Assembly (NCBI RefSeq): GCF_026013565.1
Contig: NZ_JAPDOB010000001.1
Coordinates: forward strand, 62,001 to 126,000
Source of the DNA: Sphingomonas arvum
Lineage (GTDB): Bacteria; Pseudomonadota; Alphaproteobacteria; Sphingomonadales; Sphingomonadaceae
Reading direction: 5' to 3'
DNA length: 64,000 bases
Below the pieces are notes generated by a model. That model was not told where the DNA came from. It made no database searches and saw only the letters and a program-made list of their open reading frames with translations. Positions 10,440 through 19,703 of this stretch are shown here, piece after piece. Within the stretch, counting starts at the first letter, position 1. Each line of letters starts with the position of its first letter. A program made the position numbers and the translations under genes.

Positions 10440-11516
10440 GTGGCCAAGGCTCCCCGACGGCATGTCGAGCAGCCCGGCCCGGCGGAGATCCGCGACCCCT
10501 TGGTGCTGACTGAATTGAAGCGCGCCAGCGTGTGGGCGGCGGTAGCGCTGGCGGTGCTCGGCGTGATCTTCCTCGCGCAGCCGCTGCTGCTGATCATCGG
10601 CGGGTTGATCTTTGCGGTTCTGCTGGACGGCGGCTCGCGGCTGATCGGGCGGGTGCTGCCGATCCCGCGCGGGTTCCGGCTGCTGCTGGTGATCCTTGCC
10701 GGCCTCGCGTTTGTCGGCTGGCTGCTGTGGTATGCGGGCACGACGTTCGCGGCGCAGTTCGAAGCGCTGCGAGCGACGGTCGAGGCTCAGGCATCAAGGC
10801 TGTTGGCATGGGCGTATGATCACGGGCTGGTCAGTAGCGGCAGCCCGGACGCCTTGCTGCAGCAGGTGGTGGGATCGGTCGGGCGGCTGACCAGCGCCGT
10901 CGGCAGTGCGCTGGGCGCGGTCACCAGCGCGGTGCTGATCCTGGCGCTTGGCATCTTCTTCGCGACCGAGCCGCGGCTGTATGACCGGGGCGTGGCATGG
11001 ATGCTGCCGCTTAAGCACCGGGCATTGTTCTACCAGCTGATCGAGCGGGTCGGTTTCAACCTGCGGCGGCTGCTCTTCGGACGGCTGGTAGGGATGGTGT
11101 TCGAGGGCCTGTTCACCTGGCTGATGCTGGCGCTGGGTGGGGTACCGTTCGCGGCGCTGCTAGGCCTCATCACGGGCACGCTAGCGTTCATCCCCAACAT
11201 CGGCGCGATCGTGTCGGGTGTGCTGATGGTAGCCGTCGGCTTCTCGGCCGGAAACGGCACCGGGCTGTGGGCGATCTTCGTCTATTTCGCGGTGCAGAAC
11301 ATCGATGGTTACCTGGTGCTGCCGTACATCGCGCGGAAGACGGTCGATCTGGCGCCGGCCATGGTGCTGGCCGCGCAGCTGGTGTTCGGGGCGCTATTCG
11401 GATTCCTCGGCCTATTGCTGGCCGATCCGATCCTCGCCAGCATCAAGGTGTGCCTGGAGCAATGGGCCCGGCACCGCCACCCTGGCGATGCCGTGGACGG
11501 CGAGCCGGACGCCTGA
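10440..11516 (+). CDS. AI-2E family transporter (PerM/UPF0118-type membrane protein)
   Basis: A 358-aa multi-span membrane protein with about eight hydrophobic segments. Family-typical stretches are present, such as the long soluble loop between helices 3 and 4 and the GLITGTLAFIPNIGAIVSG segment near residue 240. The family includes the autoinducer-2 exporter TqsA and sodium/proton antiporter-like proteins; the substrate here cannot be told. It starts at a GTG 6 bp after lepB and probably shares its transcript. Confidence 0.88.
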   Translation: MAKAPRRHVEQPGPAEIRDPLVLTELKRASVWAAVALAVLGVIFLAQPLLLIIGGLIFAVLLDGGSRLIGRVLPIPRGFRLLLVILAGLAFVGWLLWYAGTTFAAQFEALRATVEAQASRLLAWAYDHGLVSSGSPDALLQQVVGSVGRLTSAVGSALGAVTSAVLILALGIFFATEPRLYDRGVAWMLPLKHRALFYQLIERVGFNLRRLLFGRLVGMVFEGLFTWLMLALGGVPFAALLGLITGTLAFIPNIGAIVSGVLMVAVGFSAGNGTGLWAIFVYFAVQNIDGYLVLPYIARKTVDLAPAMVLAAQLVFGALFGFLGLLLADPILASIKVCLEQWARHRHPGDAVDGEPDA

Positions 11517-12050
11517 TTACTGGCCGGAGGGCGGTGGAACTGCGCTGGGGTCGATGCCCGGCGGAAGCTGCCCGGCCATCTGCGCGGCGTTCGCGACCAC
11601 CTGCACGACGTGGACGTCGAAGCTCAGGTCCGCGTTGGCCGGAATGGGGCTGCCCGGCGGCGGGCTGGCACCGTAGGCGAGCTTAGCCGGGATCTTGATC
11701 TTGTAGCGCCCGCCCTTCTGCATCTTCTGCAGCGCTTCAGAGAAGCCCGGAATGACCTGACCGGCCAGCATCGGCACGGCGCCCTTGCCTTGGGTGGTGT
11801 CGAACACGGTACCGTCCGGCAGGCGTCCTTCATATTCGATCAGCACGCCGTCCTGGCTGGTCACAAGCGGACCTTCGCCGGCCTGCACCGTGCGGAACTG
11901 GAGACCGCTGGCGGTCGCCTCCCCACGCAGCTGCCCAGCGCCGAACCAAGCCAGAGCCAGGCCGGCGAGCAGCACCAGGACGAAGCCGATGGTGGCCCGC
12001 ACGCGGGTGGCGCGGGCAATGGGACGGATCGGAACCTGGGTGGCGCTCAC
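11517..12050 (-). CDS. FKBP-type peptidyl-prolyl cis-trans isomerase, membrane anchored
   Basis: A 177-aa protein with an N-terminal membrane segment (IGFVLVLLAGLALAWFGAG) and a C-terminal FKBP domain (DGVLIEYEGRLPDGTVFDTT, VIPGFSEALQKM, KIPAKLAYGASPPPG, LSFDVHVV). It probably assists folding on the periplasmic side. I chose the GTG at 12050; the upstream ATG at 12203 would run through the rpsU terminator and overlap rpsU. It converges on the AI-2E transporter gene with no gap. Confidence 0.9.
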   Translation of the reverse strand: MSATQVPIRPIARATRVRATIGFVLVLLAGLALAWFGAGQLRGEATASGLQFRTVQAGEGPLVTSQDGVLIEYEGRLPDGTVFDTTQGKGAVPMLAGQVIPGFSEALQKMQKGGRYKIKIPAKLAYGASPPPGSPIPANADLSFDVHVVQVVANAAQMAGQLPPGIDPSAVPPPSGQ

Positions 12051-12086
12051 GGGCGGACTCGCGTTCAGAAGGACCGGATACAAGAA

Positions 12087-12111
12087 GGGCCGCTCCGATC
12101 CGAAGCGGCCC
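12087..12111 (-). terminator. Intrinsic terminator after rpsU
   Basis: 8-bp perfect arms (gggccgct at 12087-12094, agcggccc at 12104-12111) with a 9-base loop. Read on the minus strand the stem is followed by TTCTTG. It lies between the rpsU stop and the FKBP gene start and would end most rpsU transcripts. Confidence 0.7.
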
Positions 12112-12129
12112 CGATTCGCAAAGCCTGGC

Positions 12130-12336
12130 TTAGCGGGCGTTCTCGCGGTCGGCCCGCTTGCGCTCCAGCTTACGGGCGCGGCGGATGGCCGCGGCGCGCT
12201 CACGGGCGCGCTTCTCCGAAGGCTTCTCGTAGTGGCGGCGCAGCTTCATCTCACGATACACGCCCTCGCGCTGCAGCTTCTTCTTGAGCGCGCGCAGCGC
12301 TTGGTCGACGTTGTTGTCGCGAACGATGATCTGCAT
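12130..12336 (-). CDS. rpsU: 30S ribosomal protein S21
   Basis: S21 is a small basic protein of the 30S subunit involved in translation initiation. The 68-aa sequence [20 protein letters not shown] and its Arg/Lys-rich tail are diagnostic. Length matches alphaproteobacterial S21. The ATG at 12336 is the only sensible start; upstream in-frame sequence is not ribosomal. A hairpin terminator follows it. Confidence 0.97.
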   Translation of the reverse strand: MQIIVRDNNVDQALRALKKKLQREGVYREMKLRRHYEKPSEKRARERAAAIRRARKLERKRADRENAR

Positions 12337-12632
12337 AAAAGTTCTTGCCGCTCCTTGTCTTGTTGCGCTCCCCTCGTGGGAGCCGTGCCCGACCGAAGCG
12401 GAACCGATGCGTCCCACGTCCAAGCCGCGCAATGAAACTTGTCGCCGCGAACCGAAGATACGCCACGTCGCCGCGCCCATAACCGAGGCGGTGACCCATT
12501 TCAACCTGAGTCCGACGGCGGCCTTCAGGATGAATCGAAGGGCGGTTGCGGCCAAACGACTTTTCGCACGCAAACTGGTTATCGGCCATTAACCCGTTGG
12601 ATGGTATAAGCTTCGCTCAACTTCGGAGGATT

Positions 12633-13346
12633 ATGCGGATGCAGGTCAATCGCCGGGAGATGCTGCGCTGGGGCACGATCGGGGCTGGAGCGGCCATGGT
12701 TTCGAGCGCTGCAAGCACCGCCGGCCTGCCTGCCGTGGTGTTCGCGCCGCCGCCGCTGGCGCGCGATCCGCTGCTGCCGTTGACCTCTCCGGCGCCCGTC
12801 CCGGCGGCCGCTGCGCCGACACTGCCGGGCCTCAATCCGCAGCTGCTGGCGAAGGCAAAGGCAGCGTTGGATGTTCATGTCCGCAACCGCGGCGTGACGG
12901 CGCGTGACACGATCGGCATTGTCGACTTCTCCGCGGCTAGCCGCGAGGCGCGTTTCCACTTGGTGGACCTGATGAACGGCCGGGTGGACAGCCACCTTGT
13001 CGCCCACGGCCGCGGCTCGGATCCCGATCACTCGGGCTTCGTGGAGCGCTTCTCCAACCAGCCGGGGTCGGAAGCGACCAGTAATGGCGCTTACTCCACC
13101 GGCGAATATTACCAGGGCAAGTACGGGCTTTCGATGAAGGTCCGCGGGCTCGACTGGTCGAACAACAACGCGGAGGCGCGGGCGATCGTCATCCACAATG
13201 CCTGGTACGCCGAGCCGGACATGATCGCCCTGCACGGCAAGCTCGGCCGCTCGGAAGGCTGCTTTGCGTTCAGCAAGGCGAGCCAGTGGGAAGTGATGCG
13301 GCGCCTGGCCGGCGGCCGCATGATCTACGCGGATAAGCTAGCGTAA
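12633..13346 (+). CDS. Murein L,D-transpeptidase catalytic domain protein (YkuD_2 type)
   Basis: A 237-aa exported protein. The N-terminus (MRMQVNRREMLRWGTIGAG) has an Arg-Arg pair before a hydrophobic stretch and may be a Tat-type signal, followed by a Pro/Ala-rich linker. The C-terminal domain has IHNAWYAEP and GKLGRSEGCFAFS, with probable catalytic Cys210. L,D-transpeptidases make 3-3 crosslinks in peptidoglycan or attach proteins to it. The ATG at 12633 is preceded by CGGAGGA with 3-bp spacing. It converges on a second L,D-transpeptidase of a different subfamily. Confidence 0.88.
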   Translation: MRMQVNRREMLRWGTIGAGAAMVSSAASTAGLPAVVFAPPPLARDPLLPLTSPAPVPAAAAPTLPGLNPQLLAKAKAALDVHVRNRGVTARDTIGIVDFSAASREARFHLVDLMNGRVDSHLVAHGRGSDPDHSGFVERFSNQPGSEATSNGAYSTGEYYQGKYGLSMKVRGLDWSNNNAEARAIVIHNAWYAEPDMIALHGKLGRSEGCFAFSKASQWEVMRRLAGGRMIYADKLA

Positions 13347-13360
13347 TCGCGGAGCTCCGA

Positions 13361-13399
13361 GCCTAAGCTAACGAACGGCGCCCGTTCGGCAGCTTAGGC
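13361..13399. terminator. Nested hairpin between convergent L,D-transpeptidase genes
   Basis: A 9-bp outer stem (gcctaagct 13361-13369 / agcttaggc 13391-13399) encloses a 7-bp inner stem (cgaacgg 13372-13378 / ccgttcg 13382-13388) with a 3-base loop. There is no clear T-run on either side. Its position between two convergent genes suggests a bidirectional transcription end or mRNA stabiliser. Confidence 0.6.
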
Positions 13400-13487
13400 G
13401 AGAGAGGCGGAGCGACGGCCGGCGTGTCGGCGGAGCCGAACACGACCGACGTCGCGCGATCGATCCGCGTGACCCCCTTCCAACTTT

Positions 13488-14834
13488 CTACTTGCTCGAA
13501 GCCGTCTTCGTCGGCGTCGTACCCGGCGTCTTGGGCCCGTCGCGGTCGTTCAGGGCCGCCAGCACGGCACCGTCACGCTTGTACAGGTCGTCATACTGGA
13601 CGAGGCTGCCATCGGTCAGCGCGGCGGTGCTGAAGTAGACGATGTAGACCGGCACCGGCTTCACGAAGTCGGCCTTCACCGTCTTGGCGCTGGCCAGCGT
13701 GCTGTCGATCCGCTCCTGCGTCCACTCGCCGCCATCGTCGGCCAGCAGCTCGGCCGCGAGGTCGAGGATGTGCTCGGTGCGGATGCAGCCGTGACTGAGG
13801 AAGCGGGCGCGGCTGTCGAACAGGCCACGGTTGTTGGTGTCGTGCAGGTAGATGTTGTGCGGATTCTGCATGACGAACTTGATCTTGCCGAGCGCGTTGC
13901 GGGCGCCGGGCGGCTGGCGCCAGCGCTGGACCTTGCCGTCCTTGCCCTTGACCGCGACGTAGCCGGCCTTGCCGGCGACCTCGCCAGACAAGCTGGGCGG
14001 CACTTCCCACCAGGGATTGAGGATCACGCCCGTGGCGTTGACCGACAGCTGCGGCGTCGGGGTCCGGACCGCGCCGGCGATCGCCCGGTGCTTCCAGCGG
14101 GTCTGGCTGTTCTCGACCAAAGTCGCGAACTGACCGGGCACGTTGACGATGATGTACTTCTGCCCAAGGTCGCGCGGCAGCCAGCGCCAGCGATCCATGT
14201 TGGTGCGAATTTTGTTCACCGCGGCGGTGTCGCCCGGCTTGGCGAGCGCCAGCGCCTGGCGGAGAGCGCCATATTGTGGATGCGTCGGCAGCAAGCCGTT
14301 AAGGATGTCGGCCACTCGGCCGCCGCTGACCGCCTGGACCAGCAACTGGTCGGAGCGGGTGACATCCAGGTCGGGATCGGTGACGAACCACTGGGTGCGG
14401 GCCGAACGGGGCACATGGCCGAGGGCGAGATCGCGGGCGACCTTGCGGAAGCTGCCGGTGGCGGCCTTGGCGAGGGTGGCGGGATCGCCGCCGCGGATTG
14501 CGAGCTGCAGTGTGTCCGGGTCGTAGTCGCGCGGGTCGAGACCCTCGCGCGCTACCCCGCGGATGTAGGTGAGCAGGTCCTGTGCCGCCGCGACTGGCCA
14601 GACGGGCGGCGCCATCTCGACCACGGGCGGTGGCGGAGGCGGCGGTGCCGGCGTCGCGGCAGGCGCGGTTGGGGCCAGCGGGTCGGTGCCCGGGGGCAGG
14701 GTCGGTTGGGCCGTCCGGGCACTCGCTGGAGCGGTCGGCGCAGGAGTGGACCGGACCGCCGTCTGGGCCCAGGTAGCCGCCGGCACGAGCGTGGCCGAAG
14801 CCATCAGCGTCACACAAAGAAAACGCGCGTTCAT
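13488..14834 (-). CDS. L,D-transpeptidase, YcbB/LdtD-like
   Basis: A 448-aa exported protein: a signal peptide (MNARFLCVTLMASATLVPAA), a long Pro/Ala/Thr linker, a region with alpha-helical YcbB-type features (DLLTYIRGVAREGLDPRDYD), and a C-terminal YkuD catalytic domain with SHGCIRTEHILDLAAELL and catalytic Cys350. It should form 3-3 peptidoglycan crosslinks in the periplasm. The start at 14834 has GGGGA upstream; an alternative ATG at 14864 would add ten residues. Converges on the smaller L,D-transpeptidase gene. Confidence 0.9.
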   Translation of the reverse strand: MNARFLCVTLMASATLVPAATWAQTAVRSTPAPTAPASARTAQPTLPPGTDPLAPTAPAATPAPPPPPPPVVEMAPPVWPVAAAQDLLTYIRGVAREGLDPRDYDPDTLQLAIRGGDPATLAKAATGSFRKVARDLALGHVPRSARTQWFVTDPDLDVTRSDQLLVQAVSGGRVADILNGLLPTHPQYGALRQALALAKPGDTAAVNKIRTNMDRWRWLPRDLGQKYIIVNVPGQFATLVENSQTRWKHRAIAGAVRTPTPQLSVNATGVILNPWWEVPPSLSGEVAGKAGYVAVKGKDGKVQRWRQPPGARNALGKIKFVMQNPHNIYLHDTNNRGLFDSRARFLSHGCIRTEHILDLAAELLADDGGEWTQERIDSTLASAKTVKADFVKPVPVYIVYFSTAALTDGSLVQYDDLYKRDGAVLAALNDRDGPKTPGTTPTKTASSK

Positions 14835-15019
14835 CTGTCCCCAACCCGTTGTTTTGGTGCGCATTGTCGCGCCCCGTCCGACGCCATCATGCCCGCTCGT
14901 CCCCATACCAGTGATGAACCGGGCGGAACAGTGTCGCACGGGTGCCACACTGGCCTTGGCGCTTAGGCTTTCTTAAGGGCTGCGGCGCCAGGCTTGGTGA
15001 ACGCGGGAGGAACCAAGCG

Positions 15020-15403
15020 ATGGAGCTGTACGCTAAGGCCGTAACGACCGACCTGGTGGGCGACGCCTGGCCGGATGGCGGGGAGTCGTGGAGAGTGTCG
15101 ATTGAGGCGCGCATCGCCGGGGACAACACGGCCGCCGAACGGCGCCGTGCCGCCCGTGCGCCGGTGGAGGTCGACGCCCGCGTGCGTGAGTTGGGCTCCG
15201 AGGGCTGCGAAGCCAAGGTGCTGAACATCTCGGCCACAGGCTTCATGGCGGAGACCGCGGCCGAGTTCGAGGTTGGCGCCCGGGTGTGGCTGATCCTGCC
15301 GGGGCGCGAGCGAGCCAATGCAGTGGTGCGCTGGTGCGAAGGCGACCGGATCGGCGCCGAGTTCGCCGAGCCGATCGACACCACAGGCCTGCTGCAACGC
15401 TGA
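15020..15403 (+). CDS. PilZ domain protein (c-di-GMP receptor candidate)
   Basis: A 127-aa cytosolic protein. The PilZ c-di-GMP signature is complete: an arginine cluster (ERRRAARAPV, about residues 40-49) and NISATGF (about 72-78), followed by beta strands (RVWLILPG, AVVRWCEGDRIGAEF). It may bind cyclic di-GMP and act on motility or envelope functions; the target is unknown. The ATG at 15020 is preceded by GGGAGGAA. A GGDEF protein that could make the ligand is at 28175-28780. Confidence 0.88.
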   Translation: MELYAKAVTTDLVGDAWPDGGESWRVSIEARIAGDNTAAERRRAARAPVEVDARVRELGSEGCEAKVLNISATGFMAETAAEFEVGARVWLILPGRERANAVVRWCEGDRIGAEFAEPIDTTGLLQR

Positions 15404-15404
15404 A

Positions 15405-16058
15405 CTAGCGGCGGCGCGCAAGGGCCCGCTGCACCGTCGGCAGGATCCCGGTCACGATCCGCTTGATGCCTTCGAAGTTGGGGTGGACGCCATCGGGCAG
15501 GGCCAGCGCGCGGTTGCCGACCACGCCCTGAAGGAAGAACGGGTAGAGGGTCGCGTCATATTTGCGCGCGATCGTCGGGAAGATGCGGTCGAAGCGGCTG
15601 CGGTAGCGTGGGTCGAGGTTGGGCGCGGACAACATGCCGGCGACCAGCACAGGAATGCCGCGCTTATCGAGCTCTCCGACGATGGCGTCGATGTTGGCCT
15701 CGGTGACGCCCGGATCAACGCCGCGCAGCATGTCGTTGGCACCCAGTTCGACGATGGCGAGATCGGGCTTGCGCGGAAGGCCGTCGAGAGTCCAGCCGAG
15801 CCGGGCGCGCCCGCCTGAGCTGGTGTCGCCGGAAACGCCGGCGTCGTGCACCGAAGCCTTGATGCCGTGGCGGCGCAGCGCGGCCTCGAGCTGCGGCGCA
15901 AAGCCCAGCCCGCGGCCCAGGCCGTAGCCGGCGGTCAGGCTGTCGCCGAACGCCAGGATGAAGGGCTCGCCAGTTGCGGTGGCCCGGGCGGCGGGCTGGG
16001 CGGAAGCGGCGGCGGGGATGGCGGCGGAGAGTAGGGGGAGCAGGAAGAACTTCAGCAT
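15405..16058 (-). CDS. tesA: Arylesterase / lysophospholipase, SGNH hydrolase (TesA-like)
   Basis: A 217-aa exported GDSL-type hydrolase with a signal peptide (MLKFFLLPLLSAAIPAAASA), block I FGDSLTAGYGLG with the catalytic Ser, block III VELGANDMLRG, and block V GVHPNFEG with the Asp-x-x-His equivalent (the Asp is present as DGVHP). It probably cleaves esters or thioesters in the periplasm. It diverges from an ABC transporter pair, the same neighbourhood as tesA-ybbA-ybbP in many proteobacteria, which supports the gene symbol. Confidence 0.88.
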   Translation of the reverse strand: MLKFFLLPLLSAAIPAAASAQPAARATATGEPFILAFGDSLTAGYGLGRGLGFAPQLEAALRRHGIKASVHDAGVSGDTSSGGRARLGWTLDGLPRKPDLAIVELGANDMLRGVDPGVTEANIDAIVGELDKRGIPVLVAGMLSAPNLDPRYRSRFDRIFPTIARKYDATLYPFFLQGVVGNRALALPDGVHPNFEGIKRIVTGILPTVQRALARRR

Positions 16059-16114
16059 CCCTGGTCATCTAGGCCGTTGTCGCGCGCCTTCAACGGCCCT
16101 AGCTCGGCGGCTGC

Positions 16115-16789
16115 ATGACCGAGCCCTTGATTGATCTTTCCGACATTCGCCTGACGCTGGGCCGGGACGACGCCCGGACGGAGATCCTGCGCGGCATCGA
16201 TTTCCGCTTGGACGAGGCCGAGCGGGTAGCGATCCTCGGCGCCTCAGGATCGGGCAAGAGCTCGCTGATGGCGGTGATCGCCGGGCTGGAACGGGCGAGC
16301 GGCGGGACGGCGCGGGTGCTGGGGCAGGACGTCGGCGCGCTGGACGAGGATGCGCTGGCGCGGCTCCGCGGACGCGGGATCGGGATCGTGCTACAGGCCT
16401 TTCACCTGCTGCCGACCATGACCGCGCTGGAGAATGTCATGGTGCCGATGGTGCTGGCCGGCGTGCCCGACCCGCGCGGGCGGGCGGCGGCGGAGCTTGA
16501 GGCGGTCGGCCTGGGGCATCGGCTGAACCATTTCCCCACCCAGCTGTCGGGCGGCGAGCAGCAGCGGGTGGCCATAGCCCGGGCGACCGCGCCGGCGCCG
16601 AGATTGCTGCTGGCCGACGAGCCGACCGGCAACCTTGATGCGGCGACGGGCAGCCAGATCGTCGACCTGCTGTTCGAGCGGGTGCGGGCAGCCGGCGCGG
16701 GTCTATTGGTTATCACACACGACCCCGCCGTGGCCGAGCGGGCGGACCGGATCGTCCGCATCGCGGACGGGCGGATCGCGGGCGAATGA
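16115..16789 (+). CDS. ybbA: ABC transporter ATP-binding protein (YbbA/LolD-like)
   Basis: A 224-aa cytosolic ATPase with Walker A GASGSGKSS (about residues 43-51), signature LSGGEQQRVAIARA, Walker B LLLADEPTGNLD and the H-loop VITHDP. It resembles the MacB/LolD class that works with FtsX-fold permeases on envelope substrates rather than classic uptake. Its stop overlaps the start of the permease gene (ATGA). It diverges by 56 bp from the arylesterase gene. Confidence 0.92.
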   Translation: MTEPLIDLSDIRLTLGRDDARTEILRGIDFRLDEAERVAILGASGSGKSSLMAVIAGLERASGGTARVLGQDVGALDEDALARLRGRGIGIVLQAFHLLPTMTALENVMVPMVLAGVPDPRGRAAAELEAVGLGHRLNHFPTQLSGGEQQRVAIARATAPAPRLLLADEPTGNLDAATGSQIVDLLFERVRAAGAGLLVITHDPAVAERADRIVRIADGRIAGE

Positions 16790-19263
16790 ACGTAGCGGCG
16801 CTCGCCCGGCGTGACCTGCGTGGCGGCATCGGCGGATTGTGGCTGCTGCTGGCCTGCCTGACGATCGCGGTGGCGGGACTGGCGTCGGTGACCAGCCTGG
16901 CCAGCTCCATTCGCTCGGCCTTGGCGGAGAACAGCCGCGGGCTGCTGGGCGGCGACCTGTTGCTGAGCACGGCGCAGCGTTCGGCGACGGCGGAAGAGCT
17001 CTCGGCGATGCGGCGCCTGGGGGCGGTGGCGGAGAGCGTTACGACCCGTGCGAACGTGGTTGCGCCTGGTGGAAGCGCTTTGGTGGAATTGTCGGGCGTG
17101 GGTCCCGGTTGGCCGCTGGCAGGCCGGGTTGAGCTGGATGCCGGGCGCATGCCGGGCAGCGGCGAAGTGGCGCTCGGCCGCGAACTGGCGGACCGGTTCG
17201 GGCTGCGGCCCGGCACGGCGGTGCAGGTCGGCTTCGCGCAATTCAGGGTGAGCGGGGTGATCCGCTCGCTGCCGGCCGTGTCCGGCTTCGCGCTCGCGCC
17301 GCCGGCGCTGGTCAGCCCGGAGGGCCTGCGGGCAACCGGGCTGATCCAGCCGGGGAGCCTGTATACCAGTGGGTACCGGCTCCTGCTGCTGCCCGACGCG
17401 GACGGCGTGGCGGTCGGCAAGGCGTTCCAGGCGCGCTTCCCCGACGGCGGCTGGCGCGCCACCGACAAAGGCGACGCCGCCGGGGGCACACGGCGGTTCG
17501 TTGACAATGTCGGGCAGTTGCTGCTGCTGATCGCGCTGGGCGCCTTGGGGATCGGCGGCATCGGGGTGGCAAGCGCAATCGCTGCCTTCGCCGCCTCGCG
17601 CCGGAGCAGCATTGCCGTGCTGAAGATCCTGGGCGCGCGACGGCGCGACCTCGCGTTCATGCTGGGCATCGCCGTGGCGGCGCTGGCCGGGGCGGCGATC
17701 CTGCTCGGGTTGGCGATAGGCGCGCTGACACCGGCGATTGTCGGTCGGGCCACGGCGGACCTGCTGCCGATCCAGCCGGACCCGTCGCCGCAATGGGGCG
17801 CACTGGGGCTGAGCGCCGTCTTCGGCCTGCTGATCACGCTGGCGGCGGCGTGGCGGCCGCTGGCGCGGGCCGTGAACGAGCGGCCGGCAACCGTGCTGCG
17901 CGGAGACGTGGCCGAGGCGGACGGGCGGCCGGGCTGGCGCTCGCTGCTGGTGCCGGTGGCGGCGGTGGTCGCCGCGGCCGGGCTGGCGCTGGCGACGGCC
18001 GCCAGCCGCGAGCTGACCTTGTACGCATTCGCCACAGCCGCCGTCCTGACCGGCCTGTTCGCGCTGCTCGGCTGGCTGGTGAAGCGTGCCGCTCGGCTGG
18101 CCGGCGGCCGCGGCGGGCCAGTGACCCGGCTCGGCATCGCCGCGCTGCATCGACCCGGGTCGGCCACCGTGCGGCTGAGCATCGCGCTGGGGCTCGGCCT
18201 GTCGCTGCTAGTGGCGCTGAGCGCCATCGGGTCGAGCCTGTCGCACGAGCTGCGCGGGACCGTGCCGCAGAAGGCGCCGGCGCTGTTCATGCTCGACATT
18301 CCGGCGACGGAGGAAGCGCGGTTCAGGGCGCTGGCGGCGCGGGAACTGCCGGGGTCGGAGCTGCGGCTGGTGCCGTCGCTGCGCGGGCCGGTCACCGCTG
18401 TGAATGGCCAATCGGTGTCGGCGATGCGCGCCATTCCGGAGGGCGCCTGGATCCTGCGCGGCGATCGTGGGCTGACGTTCGCCGCCGAATTGCCGCCGGG
18501 CAACCGGGTGGTGGCGGGAGAATGGTGGCCGGCGACGTACCGCGGGCCGCCGTTGGTGTCGCTCGACGTCGAGGCGGGCAAGGCGCTGAACCTGAAAGTC
18601 GGAGATCGGATCACCGTGGCGGTGCTCGGCCGGCCGATCGAGGCGCGGATCGCGTCGTTCCGGGAGATTGACTGGCGCAGTTTCGGGTTCAACTTCGCGA
18701 TCATCTTCGCGCCGGGAACGCTGGAGAGCGCGCCCTACACGCTGATGGCGACGGTCGCGCCCGGCGCCGGCCGCTCCACCGCCGGGTTCGAGCGCGCGCT
18801 GGCGGCCGAGCTGCCGATGGTGAGCTCGATCCGGGTGGCGGAGGTGGTGGAGCGCATCCAGACCATCCTTGATGCAATGGACGCGGCGATCCGGCTGGCG
18901 ACGGGCCTCGCCATCCTGATCGGGGTTGCGGTGCTGGCGGGCGCGGTGGCCGCGACCCGGGCCAGCCGGGCGCGGGAAAGCGTGCTGCTGAAGCTGGTCG
19001 GCGCGACGCGGCGGCAAGTGCTCGCCGCTCAGCTGATCGAATTCGGGCTGATGAGCGGGGCCATCGCGCTGGTCGCTCTCCTGCTCGGCACTGCGGCGGG
19101 CTGGGCGGTGGTCGGTCCCTGGTTCAAGCTGCCGTTCCGGCCTGACTGGGGGAGCCTAATCGGGCTGCCGCTGGCGGGCATCGCGGTGGCGGTGGCGGTC
19201 GCCCTGCTCACCGCCTGGCCGGCGTTGCGGGCGCGGCCGGCCGAGGCGCTGCGCAGCCTCTAG
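16786..19263 (+). CDS. ybbP: FtsX-like ABC permease (YbbP)
   Basis: An 825-aa inner-membrane protein with two FtsX units. There is an N-terminal helix (LWLLLACLTIAVAGLASV), a large periplasmic domain, three helices around residues 245-355, further helices around 385-480, a second periplasmic domain and a last three-helix set (about 705-815). The length matches YbbP, and it is coupled to its ATPase by ATGA. The substrate is unknown; a lipid- or peptidoglycan-related role has been suggested for the family. Its GC content is very high and codon use is as for its neighbours. Confidence 0.9.
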   Translation: MNVAALARRDLRGGIGGLWLLLACLTIAVAGLASVTSLASSIRSALAENSRGLLGGDLLLSTAQRSATAEELSAMRRLGAVAESVTTRANVVAPGGSALVELSGVGPGWPLAGRVELDAGRMPGSGEVALGRELADRFGLRPGTAVQVGFAQFRVSGVIRSLPAVSGFALAPPALVSPEGLRATGLIQPGSLYTSGYRLLLLPDADGVAVGKAFQARFPDGGWRATDKGDAAGGTRRFVDNVGQLLLLIALGALGIGGIGVASAIAAFAASRRSSIAVLKILGARRRDLAFMLGIAVAALAGAAILLGLAIGALTPAIVGRATADLLPIQPDPSPQWGALGLSAVFGLLITLAAAWRPLARAVNERPATVLRGDVAEADGRPGWRSLLVPVAAVVAAAGLALATAASRELTLYAFATAAVLTGLFALLGWLVKRAARLAGGRGGPVTRLGIAALHRPGSATVRLSIALGLGLSLLVALSAIGSSLSHELRGTVPQKAPALFMLDIPATEEARFRALAARELPGSELRLVPSLRGPVTAVNGQSVSAMRAIPEGAWILRGDRGLTFAAELPPGNRVVAGEWWPATYRGPPLVSLDVEAGKALNLKVGDRITVAVLGRPIEARIASFREIDWRSFGFNFAIIFAPGTLESAPYTLMATVAPGAGRSTAGFERALAAELPMVSSIRVAEVVERIQTILDAMDAAIRLATGLAILIGVAVLAGAVAATRASRARESVLLKLVGATRRQVLAAQLIEFGLMSGAIALVALLLGTAAGWAVVGPWFKLPFRPDWGSLIGLPLAGIAVAVAVALLTAWPALRARPAEALRSL

Positions 19264-19340
19264 GCCGGCGATCCCGCGTTAGGACAAATGAAACCATATC
19301 GTCACGGTTCGCGTTGGGCGGGGCGAAAGGATTGTTATCC

Positions 19341-19604
19341 ATGTCGAACTTCCCGAGTCTCGGCGATCTTGGCCTGAAGCATGACCCGGCTGCGCGCGGC
19401 TACCACGCCGTTTATCGCGAGCATGAGGTCAACCATTGCCCGGGCTGCGGTCGGACTCACTGGCTGATCGGCCGGGTTTCCGCCGAGTGTGCCTTCTGCA
19501 CCACAGCCCTGCCGCTGGCCGAGGCCAGCACGCGCCATCACAATGCGCCGGTCGTGATCCAGCATCGCAACCGCCACAACACCGACCAGGCCTGGGCGGC
19601 CTAA
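19341..19604 (+). CDS. Small zinc-ribbon-like protein
   Basis: An 87-aa protein with two Cys pairs, CPGCGRTHW (about residues 33-41) and CAFC, spaced like a zinc ribbon. It also has a His-rich tail (RHHNAPVVIQHRNRHN). No export signal is visible. The ATG at 19341 follows AAAGGA with about 10-base spacing. I do not recognise a named family; similar short proteins seem to occur in sphingomonads. Its function is unknown, possibly nucleic acid or metal binding. Confidence 0.75.
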   Translation: MSNFPSLGDLGLKHDPAARGYHAVYREHEVNHCPGCGRTHWLIGRVSAECAFCTTALPLAEASTRHHNAPVVIQHRNRHNTDQAWAA

Positions 19605-19703
19605 CGAGACTCTCCCCCCGGCACCTGTGGCGACCAGTGCGCGAGCGGCGTTGACCCGTTGCCGCGCCCGCCCGCCGGGAGGGGAGACTATTCCAACAGG
19701 GAC

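Noticed and set aside
16402-18150. Open frame of 582 codons on the minus strand
   Set aside because: It lies antisense to the ybbA/ybbP genes, has Arg/Pro/Gln-rich composition typical of GC-rich shadow frames, and shows no domain pattern.
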